From Oscillospiraceae bacterium (GTDB lineage: Bacteria > Bacillota > Clostridia > Oscillospirales > Acutalibacteraceae), in assembly GCA_025757685.1 (NCBI GenBank), contig CP107220.1, forward strand, positions 1 to 64,000: a stretch of DNA of 64,000 nt. The letters are read 5' to 3'. The first letter of the stretch is position 1. Every line of letters starts with the position of its first letter. Under the pieces are notes generated by a model, which saw nothing but the letters and a program-made list of their open reading frames with translations, made no database searches and had not been told where the DNA came from. Shown piece by piece: positions 9,701-17,246 of this stretch. The translations under genes and the position numbers were made by a program.

Positions 9701-9944
9701 CTTTAGTTTCGTGAATAATCGTAGAAATAATTCGGTTTGCAAGCGCTACTTGTGCGTGCACATCACCGCCATTATCAGCAACATTATCAAGCCCTTTTTC
9801 TACAACTTCGGCAATGTATTTTGCCAGTATTTTGGACGCCTCGGCACGATCAATGGGCGCAGTAGTAGAGCGCTTGTCCGTAGAGGCAAGCTCCGTTTCT
9901 AATCCCTTATTGATAATTTGCTCATACAGTCCGTCGTGCAACAT
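6798..9944 (-). CDS. PLD-like nuclease / superfamily 2 helicase / DUF3427 protein
   Basis: A 1048-aa multidomain protein. An N-terminal phospholipase D-like domain has the HxK motif RLHAKTYVFY near residue 221, followed by the GSSNLS motif. A DEAD/DEAH-type helicase follows, with Walker A AATGTGKT near 346, motif II IVDEFHHA near 440, motif III LGLTATPERMDG and motif VI QQLGRGLRLSEDK. The C-terminal third matches DUF3427 (MKPSTVREGVKWLPDKGIDVFFITLNKSDKDYSPTTMY region). Proteins with this architecture occur in defence-rich islands; a role in restricting foreign DNA is inference. The single HxK motif suggests that dimerisation builds the active site. The start is ATG with only a weak AGG upstream. 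The partner Nudix gene is broken. Confidence 0.85.
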   Translation of the reverse strand: MLHDGLYEQIINKGLETELASTDKRSTTAPIDRAEASKILAKYIAEVVEKGLDNVADNGGDVHAQVALANRIISTIIHETKENELGKMTVAEQAEQLLSLFDKKNSILALNEKAAIIRPETSIAQSSLFTGAIHEPQMFTELKKEIISCNRIDMLVSFIKWSGLRLIIDELTTFTKNGGELRIITTSYMGATDVKAIEELRKLPNTKIKVSYDTKRTRLHAKTYVFYRDTGFTTAYVGSSNLSNAAISSGLEWNVKVTKKDLPETIDKIEATFESYWNSNEFEYYNEEQKERLSRALKAEKYFDSNNAEVYTMDIAPYSYQQEILDKLEAERKVRGYHRNLVVAATGTGKTVISALDYKRFRKQNPDKPCRLLFVAHREEILKQSMYTFRAVLKDANFGDMFVGSYKPESIDNLFISIQTFNSQSCTEKTTSDFYDYIIVDEFHHAAAPTYQKLLSYYHPQILLGLTATPERMDGKSILPYFNNRIAAEIRLPEAIDRKLLCPFQYFGVTDTVDLDHLKWAAGGYDKGELSRVYTLSGMTANRRADLVVSSLLKYVTDIDDVKGLGFCVTVEHAEFMSNYFNARGIPSMFLTGHSPDEERKAAKNRLVKGEVRFIFVVDIYNEGVDIPEVNTVLFLRPTESLTVFLQQLGRGLRLSEDKECLTVLDFIGQANKKYNFEDKFAALLSNTTRGVTREIKDGFISLPKGCYIQLEKKAARHILDNIRASYGNSAGLVARIATFEEDTGLKLTLENFLDHYRLDPRSIYKFASFSRLCARADIIDNFEEPIEEVMSKALSRFALVDSRRWIVFMLRVLENIDHFDLTRLSDIEKRMLQMFYITMWGKAIEDWNAGEVFENFRALLNSPVMLSELIALLKYNYNRIDFIDEPVRLGFDCPLDLHCTYTRDQLLVAMDFMKPSTVREGVKWLPDKGIDVFFITLNKSDKDYSPTTMYQDYSINETLFHWQSQSTTNAEGKVGQRYINHRKNGSKVLLFVREFKNDVYGNTAPYTYLGTANYVSHNGSRPMNITWRLDAPIPAKYLKKTNKLVVG

Positions 9945-10220
9945 ACGCTAAAATACCTGTCCCTGCAATCGTGTGCGACTTTTATAGACATGCGTGTATA
10001 AATTCTCCAGTAAGTTTGAACAGAATCACAAATCCGCTGTGGCACTATATCTTCCGCAAAAACGGAGGCAACGCAGTGAACGATCACGCACTTTGTCTGG
10101 TAAAGTTACAATAATAACAATTTTATCATCAAGGATATTATATCGCGCTTTGTTCTCCATGGCAACTATTTTAATTGTATAATGTAAAATTTGTGTATTC
10201 AGGGCTTGTTCCTGACAGCC

Positions 10221-10430
10221 GCTTTTGTGGGCAGCGGTGACGCCTACGCACCGCTTTACCGTAGCGAATATTTTAATTTATCTTGTCATTGCCTTAGCCA
10301 CGGCAGCCGTGATTGCATTGGCTGCAGGGATCATCAAATCCCGCACAGCCAAGCGGGAAGAAGCCCGGGAAAACAGAGACAAGAGGAAGAACGGAAAATC
10401 GAGGATTACGACGAATAGCAAAGCAGAAAG
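10221..10430 (+). pseudogene. Deleted remnant of the surface-protein gene found intact at 25680
   Basis: This stretch is about 90% identical to the 3' end of the gene at 25680-26693, including the transmembrane segment (VANILIYLVIALATAAVIAL) and the trailing terminator. The first 19 bases (10221-10239) match 25736-25754, inside the signal-peptide region; from 10231 the match jumps to 26505. The 9-bp GCAGCGGTG lies at both junction points of the intact gene, exactly 759 bp (253 codons) apart, so recombination between short direct repeats explains the deletion. The 5' end is missing, and one lost A near 10370 shifts the frame of the acidic tail. Confidence 0.85.
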
Positions 10431-10454
10431 CCACCGATGATCGGTGGCCTTCTT
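10430..10454 (+). terminator. Terminator of the surface-gene remnant
   Basis: GCCACCGA and TCGGTGGC form the hairpin. It is the same terminator as at 26704, but the T-run has decayed to TTCTT. Confidence 0.6.
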
Positions 10455-10544
10455 ATGGTATACGGGGGGAGCAAATTGCTGCCTTCGTGGAATAAAACAG
10501 GGGAATTTGTGGGGAAAGGGGGCGCTTTTTGCCGGGGACGGCGA

Positions 10545-10577
10545 GTGACAGGATCTGCTAATTTTATAGGTTATACT
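10545..10577 (+). promoter_or_regulatory. Candidate spoIIE promoter with 21-bp spacer
   Basis: GTGACA (10545-10550) and TATACT (10572-10577) are separated by 21 bp. The spoIIE and spoIIG promoters of Bacillus are known for such over-long spacers, used by sigma-A only with Spo0A bound. I do not see a clean TGTCGAA Spo0A box, so the assignment is tentative. Confidence 0.45.
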
Positions 10578-10606
10578 GGTCCAAAAAGACCGTTGAGGAC
10601 AAGCTT

Positions 10607-12682
10607 ATGAAACTACTGGAAAAGCCAAAATTCACCACCGCCCACAGCCGTGCCGGGACCAAGCGCGCGCTGCTAGGGTGCGCCGGGCACTTGCTGGGTG
10701 GGTTTGTACTATCCGTCGGGGCGGTAGCCGGCGGGTGCAGCCCCTTTGCGGTGGCACTGGTGGCGGTGTCCGGGCGGCGGGATTTTCTCTTTTCCGCCCT
10801 GGGTGCCGGGCTGGGATATATGATCTTTGGTACCGGCACGGCTCGTGTGCGGTACTTTGCGGCGGCGCTCATCGCCTTGGTAGGCGCGCTGGCAATGGCT
10901 GCCTTTCTCCCAAGGCGAGACGCCCGGCTGCCCATGGCGCTGTCTTGTCTGGCAGTGGGGCTGACCGGGGCGGTGCTGCAACTGCGATTGGGCGGCGGCG
11001 CGGCAGATTATGCGCTGGTGCTGGGCGAGAGCATTTTGGCCGGTGGCGGCGGATATTTCTTCTTCCGCGCAGAGCATTGCAATTATCGCCGTCTGCGGTG
11101 CAAGGCTGCGCCTACCGGCGACTTGGTGTGCGTGCTCATTAGCGGCTCATTGCTGCTGATGAGCCTGTCTCGATTGACGATTTTTGGCATTGCACCGGCG
11201 CGGATTGCGGCTGTGCTGCTGATCTTGATTACCTTACGCTTTGGCTCGTCTCGACTGGGGGTCACCCTGGCCCTGTGCCTGGGGTTCGCCTTGGGTCTGG
11301 CCGGGCAAGACACCATGTTTTTGCTAGGTGCCTACGGCTTTTCCGCCCTGCTGGCGGCACTGTTTGATCGGTTTGCCTCCCTGGGCTGCGCCGGGGCGTT
11401 TGTGCTGTCTATGGGCTTTTTCTCTGTGGCGGCCAACCTGGGGCGTTTGAGTGTGTGCACCTTTGTGGAGAGTGCGGTGGCCGGCGTGCTACTGCTTTTG
11501 CTGCCTGCCGCCTGGGGCGATCGGTGCACTGCCTTTTTTGAAAACGGTGCGGATATTGCCCCGGAGGGCTCTCTGCGCCAAAGCCTGGTACTGCGGCTGC
11601 GGTTTGCTGCCTCCGCCATGGCCAGCGTCAGCGACAATGTGCGGGAGGTGCGGGAGAAGATCGACCGCATTAACGGCAAAAGGGGGTTGCCTCCGGATCC
11701 GGAAAAAAGCGATATGCGCATGGTGGCGGCGGACCAGTTTTACTCCATCTCCGACATGCTGTCCGATTTGGCCTTTGAGTTTGATCAGGCGGAGTGCTTT
11801 GACGCCAAAACAGCCGGAAAGCTGCGGCGGCTGCTGGGCGAGAGCGAAATTTATCCCAAAAATATCTCTGTGATTTTAGACAAATTTGACCGTATGCGCG
11901 TGGAGATCGCCTGTGACGATCCGGCACCGGGATTGTCCAGTCCGGTGCTCCAGGCCAGGATCAGCAAGACCTGCGGGCGCTCGTTGGAGGCAGGCCAGGT
12001 GACCCGCTACGGCAGCGAAAGTCTGTTGACCTTTAACGAAAAGCCCCTGTATTGTCTGGCTGTGGGTTACGCCCAGTACGCAGCGGAGGGACGGCTGTGC
12101 GGTGACACGGTAAAGGTGGCTCGGGACGGCCGTGGTCACCAAATTCTGATTATCAGCGACGGTATGGGTCGCGGCTCTCGGGCAGCGCTGGACGGCGCTA
12201 TGGGCGCCGGGCTGCTGAGCCGTCTGCTCAGTGCAGGCTTTGGCTTTGACGCGGCGCTGAAAGTCGTCAACTCTGCGCTGCTGGTCAAGAGCAATGAGGA
12301 GAGCCTGGCTACCTTGGACTGCGCTTGCGTAGACCTGTTTACCGGTCGGTGCGCCTTTTACAAAGCCGGCGCACCCCGATCCTATGTGCTGCGCCACGGG
12401 CGGCTGACCCGGTGCGAGCTGGCCAGTATGCCGGCGGGCATTTTGCGGGGCATTACCTTTGCCAAGCGCACGGCGGTGCTGGGCGCCGGGGACACGGTGG
12501 TGCTGCTTAGCGACGGCATTACAGACGCGGACGCGGTAGGGCTGGAGGCGCTGCTTTGCCGCTTTCAATCCCAGGATCAGCAGGAGCTGGCAGATACGGT
12601 GCTGGCCTATGCCAAGGCTCACACCCCGGCGGATCGACGAGACGATATGAGCGTGATCGTGGCCCGGTTGCTGCCAAATTAA
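10607..12682 (+). CDS. spoIIE: Stage II sporulation protein E (SpoIIE)
   Basis: The membrane-bound serine phosphatase that dephosphorylates SpoIIAA in the forespore and so activates sigma-F; it also acts at the polar septum. The N-terminal half is a run of hydrophobic helices (about residues 20-300, starting GCAGHLLGGFVLSVGAVAGG). A regulatory linker follows, and then a C-terminal PP2C domain. Metal-binding aspartates lie in IISDGMGRGSRA near residue 516 and in VVLLSDGITDAD, and LATLDCACVDLFTGRCAFYKAGA is typical of the family. At 691 aa it is shorter than the 827-aa Bacillus protein, with the membrane part compacted. The start is ATG behind a weak GAGGAC site. It shows that the organism belongs to a sporulating lineage. 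Confidence 0.92.
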   Translation: MKLLEKPKFTTAHSRAGTKRALLGCAGHLLGGFVLSVGAVAGGCSPFAVALVAVSGRRDFLFSALGAGLGYMIFGTGTARVRYFAAALIALVGALAMAAFLPRRDARLPMALSCLAVGLTGAVLQLRLGGGAADYALVLGESILAGGGGYFFFRAEHCNYRRLRCKAAPTGDLVCVLISGSLLLMSLSRLTIFGIAPARIAAVLLILITLRFGSSRLGVTLALCLGFALGLAGQDTMFLLGAYGFSALLAALFDRFASLGCAGAFVLSMGFFSVAANLGRLSVCTFVESAVAGVLLLLLPAAWGDRCTAFFENGADIAPEGSLRQSLVLRLRFAASAMASVSDNVREVREKIDRINGKRGLPPDPEKSDMRMVAADQFYSISDMLSDLAFEFDQAECFDAKTAGKLRRLLGESEIYPKNISVILDKFDRMRVEIACDDPAPGLSSPVLQARISKTCGRSLEAGQVTRYGSESLLTFNEKPLYCLAVGYAQYAAEGRLCGDTVKVARDGRGHQILIISDGMGRGSRAALDGAMGAGLLSRLLSAGFGFDAALKVVNSALLVKSNEESLATLDCACVDLFTGRCAFYKAGAPRSYVLRHGRLTRCELASMPAGILRGITFAKRTAVLGAGDTVVLLSDGITDADAVGLEALLCRFQSQDQQELADTVLAYAKAHTPADRRDDMSVIVARLLPN

Positions 12683-12697
12683 GGAGGAGCGAATACC

Positions 12698-14482
12698 ATG
12701 TTTCTATACGGATTTGTCGGCAGCGCCCCCTGTGGCGAGCTGCTGCTGGAGAAGTTGCAGGCCTGCACCCAGTCGGGGCTGGACGGTTACGGCGCCGCCC
12801 TAATGCAAGGGGGCCAGCTGTTGTGTGTCAAAAGCAAAGAAAGCGTGACGGCATTGGCACAGCAGCTGCCGGAGAGCGCAGCGCCCTGTGGATTGGTACA
12901 CGCCCGGTTTGCCACCTGTGGCGGGCGCACCGCAGAGAATGTGCACCCTTTTGTGACCGATGATTATTGCCTGGCAATGAACGGCACGGTGGAGAACGCC
13001 GTTGCCTTGCGCAGTGCGCTGAACCTGCTGCCCTACCCGGACAGCGACGGCGCGGTGCTGGCGGCGCTTTTGCAGGCGTATGCAGACAGCGGCACCGTTG
13101 CCGCTTTGCGTCTGTGCTGCCGTGAGGCTCGGGGCAACTATGCTTTGGCCGTGCTGCGTCGGGGTGAGGAATGTCTGTTCGCCTGTGCTCACGGGGCGCC
13201 GCTGTATGCGGCGGTAGGCGGCGGCAGCGCTTGCGTTTCTTCGGATTTGGCGGCACTGGAACCGGATCAAATGAAAATCTATGCCCTGTCTGCCGGGGAG
13301 TGCGTGCAGCTACGCCCGGGCAAGCTGCAGTTTTGGAACGCCAAGGGCAAAAAAATCAAAAAATCCCCCTGCGCGGTGACTTTGCGACGGCCGCCGGCAG
13401 CGGGCTTTGTAGACCCGGGAGAGGCGTTACAGGCGCTGCCCGGAGATTTGGAACTGCTGCTTCATCGCTTTGTGCGTGGGGACCAACCTCGGTTGGGCAA
13501 AAGCCGCCTGCGGCCTCGGGGCATCAGTCGGGTGCTGCTGGTAGGCTGCGGCACTTCCTATCAGCTGGCGCAAGCGGCGGCTTGTAATTTTGAGTCGGTG
13601 TGCGATGTGCCCGCTTTTGCCTATTCTGCTGGTGAGTTCTGCGCCGGGGGCGTGGTGTGCGACCGAGGCGCGCTGGTGGTGGGCATTTCTGCCAGCGGCC
13701 AAACGGCAGAGGTGGCGGAGGCGCTGCAAAAGGCGGCGGCCTTCGGTGCCCGTACGGCGGCGCTGACCGGCGACCCGGACAGCCCCTTGGCTCGTGCCGG
13801 GGGCACGCTTCTGTCCCTGCCTTGCAGCCTGCCCGGCGGGTTGCCGCCGGTGACCCACTTTGTGCTGGGCTATGTGCTGCTGGCGCTGGTGGCGGTGGAC
13901 TGGGGGCTGCGCCAAAAGACTATTACCCCCTTATTCGGCCGCATGGCGGTAAAGCTGTGCGCCACCCTGCCGGACAAGCTGCGGCTGATCTTAAAAAGTG
14001 GCAGCGAACTGGACGCTTTGGCGGCGTACCTAACCGGCTATGATCGGCTGCTGTTTGTGGGTCAAAACATTGACCTGGCGGCAGCGGGCGCGATGGCCGG
14101 CGTGTGGAGCCGTACTCTGGGTGTGCCGGTGGAGACGGTGCCTGCGGCGGAGCTGCGCCACACCTTGCTGCCTACGGTGGACAGTCACACGGCGCTGGTG
14201 GCGTTGATCAGCAGTCGGGAACTGACGGAAAAAACCTGCGCTGCCCTGCAACTGGCGGCCATTCGGGGCGCGGGTACGGTGGCTTGCACGGTAGAGAGCC
14301 TGGCAGGGCAGCTGTCCGGCGCGCGGCAGGTATTTTTGTTTCCGGACAGCCTGCCTTTACTGGCGCCTGTGTGCCAGTGCGCTACCCTGTCTATGCTGCT
14401 TTTGCGGCTGTGTACCGCCCGGGAGCAGGCCGGGCGACCGGTGGAACAGCCGCCGGTGCTGCCCCGGTATTTTGCCGGATAG
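12698..14482 (+). CDS. GlmS-like protein without the N-terminal catalytic cysteine
   Basis: Architecture of glucosamine-6-phosphate synthase: an N-terminal class II glutamine amidotransferase domain (residues 1-230) and two SIS domains (LLVGCGTSYQLAQ near 281, VGISASGQTAEVAEAL near 328). Several amidotransferase residues are kept: HARFATCG with R70, MNGTVEN with N95-G96, and D117. But the start reads MFLYGFVGS where active enzymes read MCGIVG, so the N-terminal cysteine nucleophile is missing. The start is fixed by AAGGAGGAG 8 bp upstream. The C-terminal tail characteristic of active GlmS (…LAKSVTVE) is also absent. It probably does not hydrolyse glutamine; a sugar-phosphate isomerase, binding or regulatory role is possible. 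It lies 15 bp after spoIIE and is probably co-transcribed with it. Confidence 0.75.
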   Translation: MFLYGFVGSAPCGELLLEKLQACTQSGLDGYGAALMQGGQLLCVKSKESVTALAQQLPESAAPCGLVHARFATCGGRTAENVHPFVTDDYCLAMNGTVENAVALRSALNLLPYPDSDGAVLAALLQAYADSGTVAALRLCCREARGNYALAVLRRGEECLFACAHGAPLYAAVGGGSACVSSDLAALEPDQMKIYALSAGECVQLRPGKLQFWNAKGKKIKKSPCAVTLRRPPAAGFVDPGEALQALPGDLELLLHRFVRGDQPRLGKSRLRPRGISRVLLVGCGTSYQLAQAAACNFESVCDVPAFAYSAGEFCAGGVVCDRGALVVGISASGQTAEVAEALQKAAAFGARTAALTGDPDSPLARAGGTLLSLPCSLPGGLPPVTHFVLGYVLLALVAVDWGLRQKTITPLFGRMAVKLCATLPDKLRLILKSGSELDALAAYLTGYDRLLFVGQNIDLAAAGAMAGVWSRTLGVPVETVPAAELRHTLLPTVDSHTALVALISSRELTEKTCAALQLAAIRGAGTVACTVESLAGQLSGARQVFLFPDSLPLLAPVCQCATLSMLLLRLCTAREQAGRPVEQPPVLPRYFAG

Positions 14483-14522
14483 GGCATGTTTAGACCCAAG
14501 GGGCGCTTTTTCGCTATTTTCC

Positions 14523-14551
14523 TTGCAAAGCGGCGGGCTTTTCGCTATAAT
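14523..14551 (+). promoter_or_regulatory. guaA promoter
   Basis: TTGCAA and TATAAT with exactly 17 bp between them, 40 bp before the guaA start codon. No guanine riboswitch would fit in so short a leader. Confidence 0.75.
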
Positions 14552-14590
14552 AGACCCGTATGAACGCGCGTTGCGCTTTGGAGGAATAGT

Positions 14591-16117
14591 ATGGAAAAAA
14601 TTCTTGTTTTGGATTTCGGCGGTCAGTACAATCAGCTGATTGCCCGCCGTGTGCGTGATCACGGCGTGTTTGCCGAAATTCTGCCTTATACCACCTCGCT
14701 GGATACCATTCGGCAGGGAAATTATAAGGGCATTATCTTTACCGGCGGTCCCAATTCCGTGTATGACCCGGCCTCGCCCCATTACACCCCGGAGGTGCTG
14801 GAGCTTGGCGTGCCGGTGCTGGGCATTTGCTACGGCTGCCAGCTGATGGCATGGATGCTGGGCGGCAAGGTAGAGACGGCGCCGGTGTCCGAGTACGGCA
14901 AGATCAAGTTGACCGTGCTGGGCGGCAGTGTGCTGCGGGATGTGCCCCAGGACTCCACCGTTTGGATGAGCCATACGGACTATATCGCCCAGCCTCCGGC
15001 GGGCTTTACCGTCACCGGTAAGACGGCGGACTGCCCCTGTGCGGCGATGGAGAACCCGGAGCGTGGCCTGTATGCAGTGCAGTTCCACCCGGAGGTGACC
15101 CATACCACTTATGGCAAGGAAATGCTTCATCATTTCCTGTTTGATGTTTGCGGTTGCTCCGGCGACTGGCAGATGGATAATTTTATTGAAAAGACCGTAG
15201 CTGCGCTGCGTGCGCAGATCGGTGACAAAAAGGTGATTCTGGGCCTTTCCGGCGGTGTAGACTCCTCCGTGGCAGCGGGCCTGCTGTCTCGCGCGGTGGG
15301 CAAGCAGCTTACCTGCGTGTTTGTGGACCAGGGCTTAATGCGCAAGGACGAGGGCGATTTTGTAGAAAAGACCTTTACTTCCTTGTTTGATATGAATTTT
15401 GTGCGGGTCAACTGCCAGGAGCGCTTTTTGCAGGCGCTGAAGGGCGTCACCGACCCGGAGCAAAAGCGCAAGATCATCGGCACCGAGTTCTTTAATGTGT
15501 TTTGGGACGAGATCCGCCACCAGGATGAGCTGGGCTACTTTGCCCAGGGCACCATTTATCCGGACTGCATTGAGTCCGGCAAGGGGGATGCGGATACCAT
15601 CAAAACCCATCATAATAAGGTAAAGATGCCGGAGGATGTGCAGTTCCTGGGCTTGGTAGAGCCGCTGTGCGACCTGTTTAAGGACGAGGTGCGCAAGGTG
15701 GGTACCATGCTGGGCATTCCCAAGGAGCTGGTGTGGCGCCAGCCGTTCCCCGGCCCCGGTCTGGGCGTGCGAATCTTGGGCGAGATCACCGCAGATAAGA
15801 TCAAGGTGCTGCAAGAAGCGGATTGGGTCCTGCGGGACGAGATGGCCAAGAATGGGTACGAGAAAGAGATGGCCCAGTTCTTCTGCGTGCTGCCCTGTGT
15901 CAAGACGGTGGGCGTGATGGGCGATCATCGCACCTACGATCACCTGGTGGCCATTCGTGCCGTTACCACGGATGACTTTATGACTGCCGATTGGGCGCGC
16001 ATCCCCTACGATATCCTGGCTACTGTCAGCAACCGCATCACCAACGAGGTGGAGCATGTCAACCGCGTGGTCTACGACATCACTTCCAAACCGCCCGGTA
16101 CGGTGGAGTGGGAGTAA
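14591..16117 (+). CDS. guaA: GMP synthase (glutamine-hydrolysing)
   Basis: Converts XMP to GMP with ATP and glutamine, the last step of guanine nucleotide synthesis. The N-terminal class I amidotransferase has the nucleophile in GICYGCQLM and the His/Glu pair in QFHPEVTHT. The central ATP pyrophosphatase has the P-loop LGLSGGVDSSV. The C-terminal dimerisation domain ends in the conserved PPGTVEWE. At 508 aa it has the usual length. It has its own consensus promoter and a GGAGG ribosome binding site. The 3' end of guaA is a known chromosomal integration hotspot, and here its last 12 bases plus 132 bp beyond are repeated at 20914-21057, flanking an island. Confidence 0.97.
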   Translation: MEKILVLDFGGQYNQLIARRVRDHGVFAEILPYTTSLDTIRQGNYKGIIFTGGPNSVYDPASPHYTPEVLELGVPVLGICYGCQLMAWMLGGKVETAPVSEYGKIKLTVLGGSVLRDVPQDSTVWMSHTDYIAQPPAGFTVTGKTADCPCAAMENPERGLYAVQFHPEVTHTTYGKEMLHHFLFDVCGCSGDWQMDNFIEKTVAALRAQIGDKKVILGLSGGVDSSVAAGLLSRAVGKQLTCVFVDQGLMRKDEGDFVEKTFTSLFDMNFVRVNCQERFLQALKGVTDPEQKRKIIGTEFFNVFWDEIRHQDELGYFAQGTIYPDCIESGKGDADTIKTHHNKVKMPEDVQFLGLVEPLCDLFKDEVRKVGTMLGIPKELVWRQPFPGPGLGVRILGEITADKIKVLQEADWVLRDEMAKNGYEKEMAQFFCVLPCVKTVGVMGDHRTYDHLVAIRAVTTDDFMTADWARIPYDILATVSNRITNEVEHVNRVVYDITSKPPGTVEWE

Positions 16118-16249
16118 CTCCGCTACCTCGATAAACGCCCTATTCATAAGGCATTCGGGAGTTTTGCAACCCAAAATGGCAACATTTTGGCAACAATAAA
16201 ATATTCACAAAAGATTAAGAGCTATCAGACATCAAGTCCGATAGCTCTT
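16106..16249 (+). repeat. Left copy of a 144-bp direct repeat (attL-like) at the guaA 3' end
   Basis: Begins inside the last codons of guaA with GAGTGGGAGTAACTCCGCT and runs 144 bp. It matches 20914-21057 almost base for base, with about a dozen mismatches, all in the first 85 bp. It includes two direct TGGCAACA motifs (about 16176-16195), which may be integrase arm-type sites, and the guaA terminator hairpin. This is the typical location and sequence for an attachment site of guaA-targeting islands. Confidence 0.8.
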
Positions 16250-16253
16250 TTTT
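16219..16253 (+). terminator. guaA terminator
   Basis: GAGCTATC pairs with GATAGCTC around a loop containing a further GAC/GTC pairing, followed by six T. The copy in the right-hand repeat (21027-21055) has lost its T-run. Confidence 0.8.
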
Positions 16254-16318
16254 GTTTTATGATTCTTCTATATCTTTGATTGTTTTATGTTCTTCATTTT
16301 TGCAAACAACCTAGTGTT

Positions 16319-16516
16319 ATGGCAGAGCTAAAATCAAAGCGAGATGATTTCACAAAAATTTTGTCTTTGCTACGAAAAGAAGTTAAGGTTGCTACCAATA
16401 TTTTGGAGGACAACGATGAAATCAAACACAATATGAAAGCTGAAAAGGCAATGCAACAAAAACGCTTTATTACGAAGCAAAAAACAAGACATAGGCACGA
16501 TGACCTATGCAGATAA
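16319..16516 (+). pseudogene. Fragment of a mobile-element protein, 65 codons
   Basis: Reads MAELKSKRDDFTKILSLLRKEVKVATNILEDNDEIKHNMKAEKAM and a basic tail: charged, helical, no recognised domain. It has no ribosome binding site in front of the ATG and lies just inside the left repeat, immediately before a broken TnpV. In clostridial mobilisable elements tnpV often follows mobilisation genes, so this may be the 3' end of one; that is a guess from position. It may also be a short real gene. Confidence 0.35.
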
Positions 16517-16526
16517 GGAGAATTTT

Positions 16527-16916
16527 ATGAAAAAGTATATTACCGACGAAAACACGGGCATTAACTACACACTTGTAGGCGATGTGTATATACCGAATCT
16601 TGTATCAACCGATACTAATTATGAAATCGGCTATTGGGGCAGAAAACATAAGGAATATATTAAACAATATAAACCGGCGTTTTATACAACCATGCTTACT
16701 CAATGTAAACTAAATTCATACTTGCACGATGTAGATGTCCGGGCAACAGAAATGTATGATACACTCGTTAAGAAATTAGCCGAACAAGAAAATATAACCG
16801 AATACCTCAAAGCGACCGATATGCTCGCCTGAGTTCAGGCTATGAATAATATTTCAAATAGAGCAAGGGAGATTGTGCATAATGAGTTTGTAATTGAGAA
16901 TTACAATAAACTATGA
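16527..16916 (+). pseudogene. tnpV: TnpV-family transposon protein, nonsense mutation
   Basis: A TnpV paralogue of the broken copy at 5966. It starts at ATG 16527 with AAGGAG 6 bp upstream and reads MKKYITDENTGINYTLVGDVYIPNL...IGYWGRKHKEYIKQYKPAF. In-frame TGA at 16830-16832 stands where the family has tryptophan (LKATDMLA-stop-VQAMNNISNRAREIV; the other copy reads LWVRKMNNIRNRATEIV). The frame then continues to TGA at 16914. So TGG has become TGA and the protein is truncated after 101 residues, losing its conserved end. Its position just inside the left repeat suggests it came with the guaA island. Confidence 0.8.
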
Positions 16917-16943
16917 TATAATAAGCGAAAAGGTTGTGATAAT

Positions 16944-17246
16944 ATGGGAAACAATATGTTGATATATCAAGATGAAAACGGAATTACAAAAGTTTCGGTT
17001 AGGTTTGATGAAGATGATATTTGGCTTACGCAAAATCAGATTGCAGAACTTTGTAATACTACTAAGCAAAACATCAGCCTTCACATAAATAATATTTTTA
17101 ATGATGGTGAATTAAGTCAAAATTCAACTGTCAAGAAATACTTGACAGTTCAAAATGAAGGTGGCAGAAAGGTTAATCGTAATCTTGATCATTATAATCT
17201 TGATATGATTATTGCACTGGGTTGCAATTACGATAGTAACTTCTAA
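16944..17246 (+). pseudogene. RhuM-family protein, 3' truncated
   Basis: The N-terminal 94 residues match the RhuM family, often annotated as virulence RhuM: IYQDENGITKVSVRFDEDDIWLTQNQIAELCNTTKQNISLHINNIF...HYNLDMIIALG. The WLTQNQIAELCNTTKQNISLHI part is a helix-turn-helix-like DNA-binding segment. Family members are about 300 aa or more; here the match stops after MIIALG near 17220 and the frame ends within 26 bp. The neighbouring frame goes straight into unrelated sequence, so this is a fusion junction. RhuM genes are commonly linked to type I restriction loci and mobile islands. Confidence 0.75.

Noticed and set aside
14483..14590. Guanine riboswitch before guaA
   Set aside because: The leader from the predicted start of transcription is only about 33 bases, too short for a purine aptamer.
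16830..16832. TGA at a conserved tryptophan of TnpV as a sign of TGA recoding
   Set aside because: Other genes in the window use TGG for tryptophan and end at TGA (for example hsdR-side and rfbD stops), so this is a nonsense mutation.
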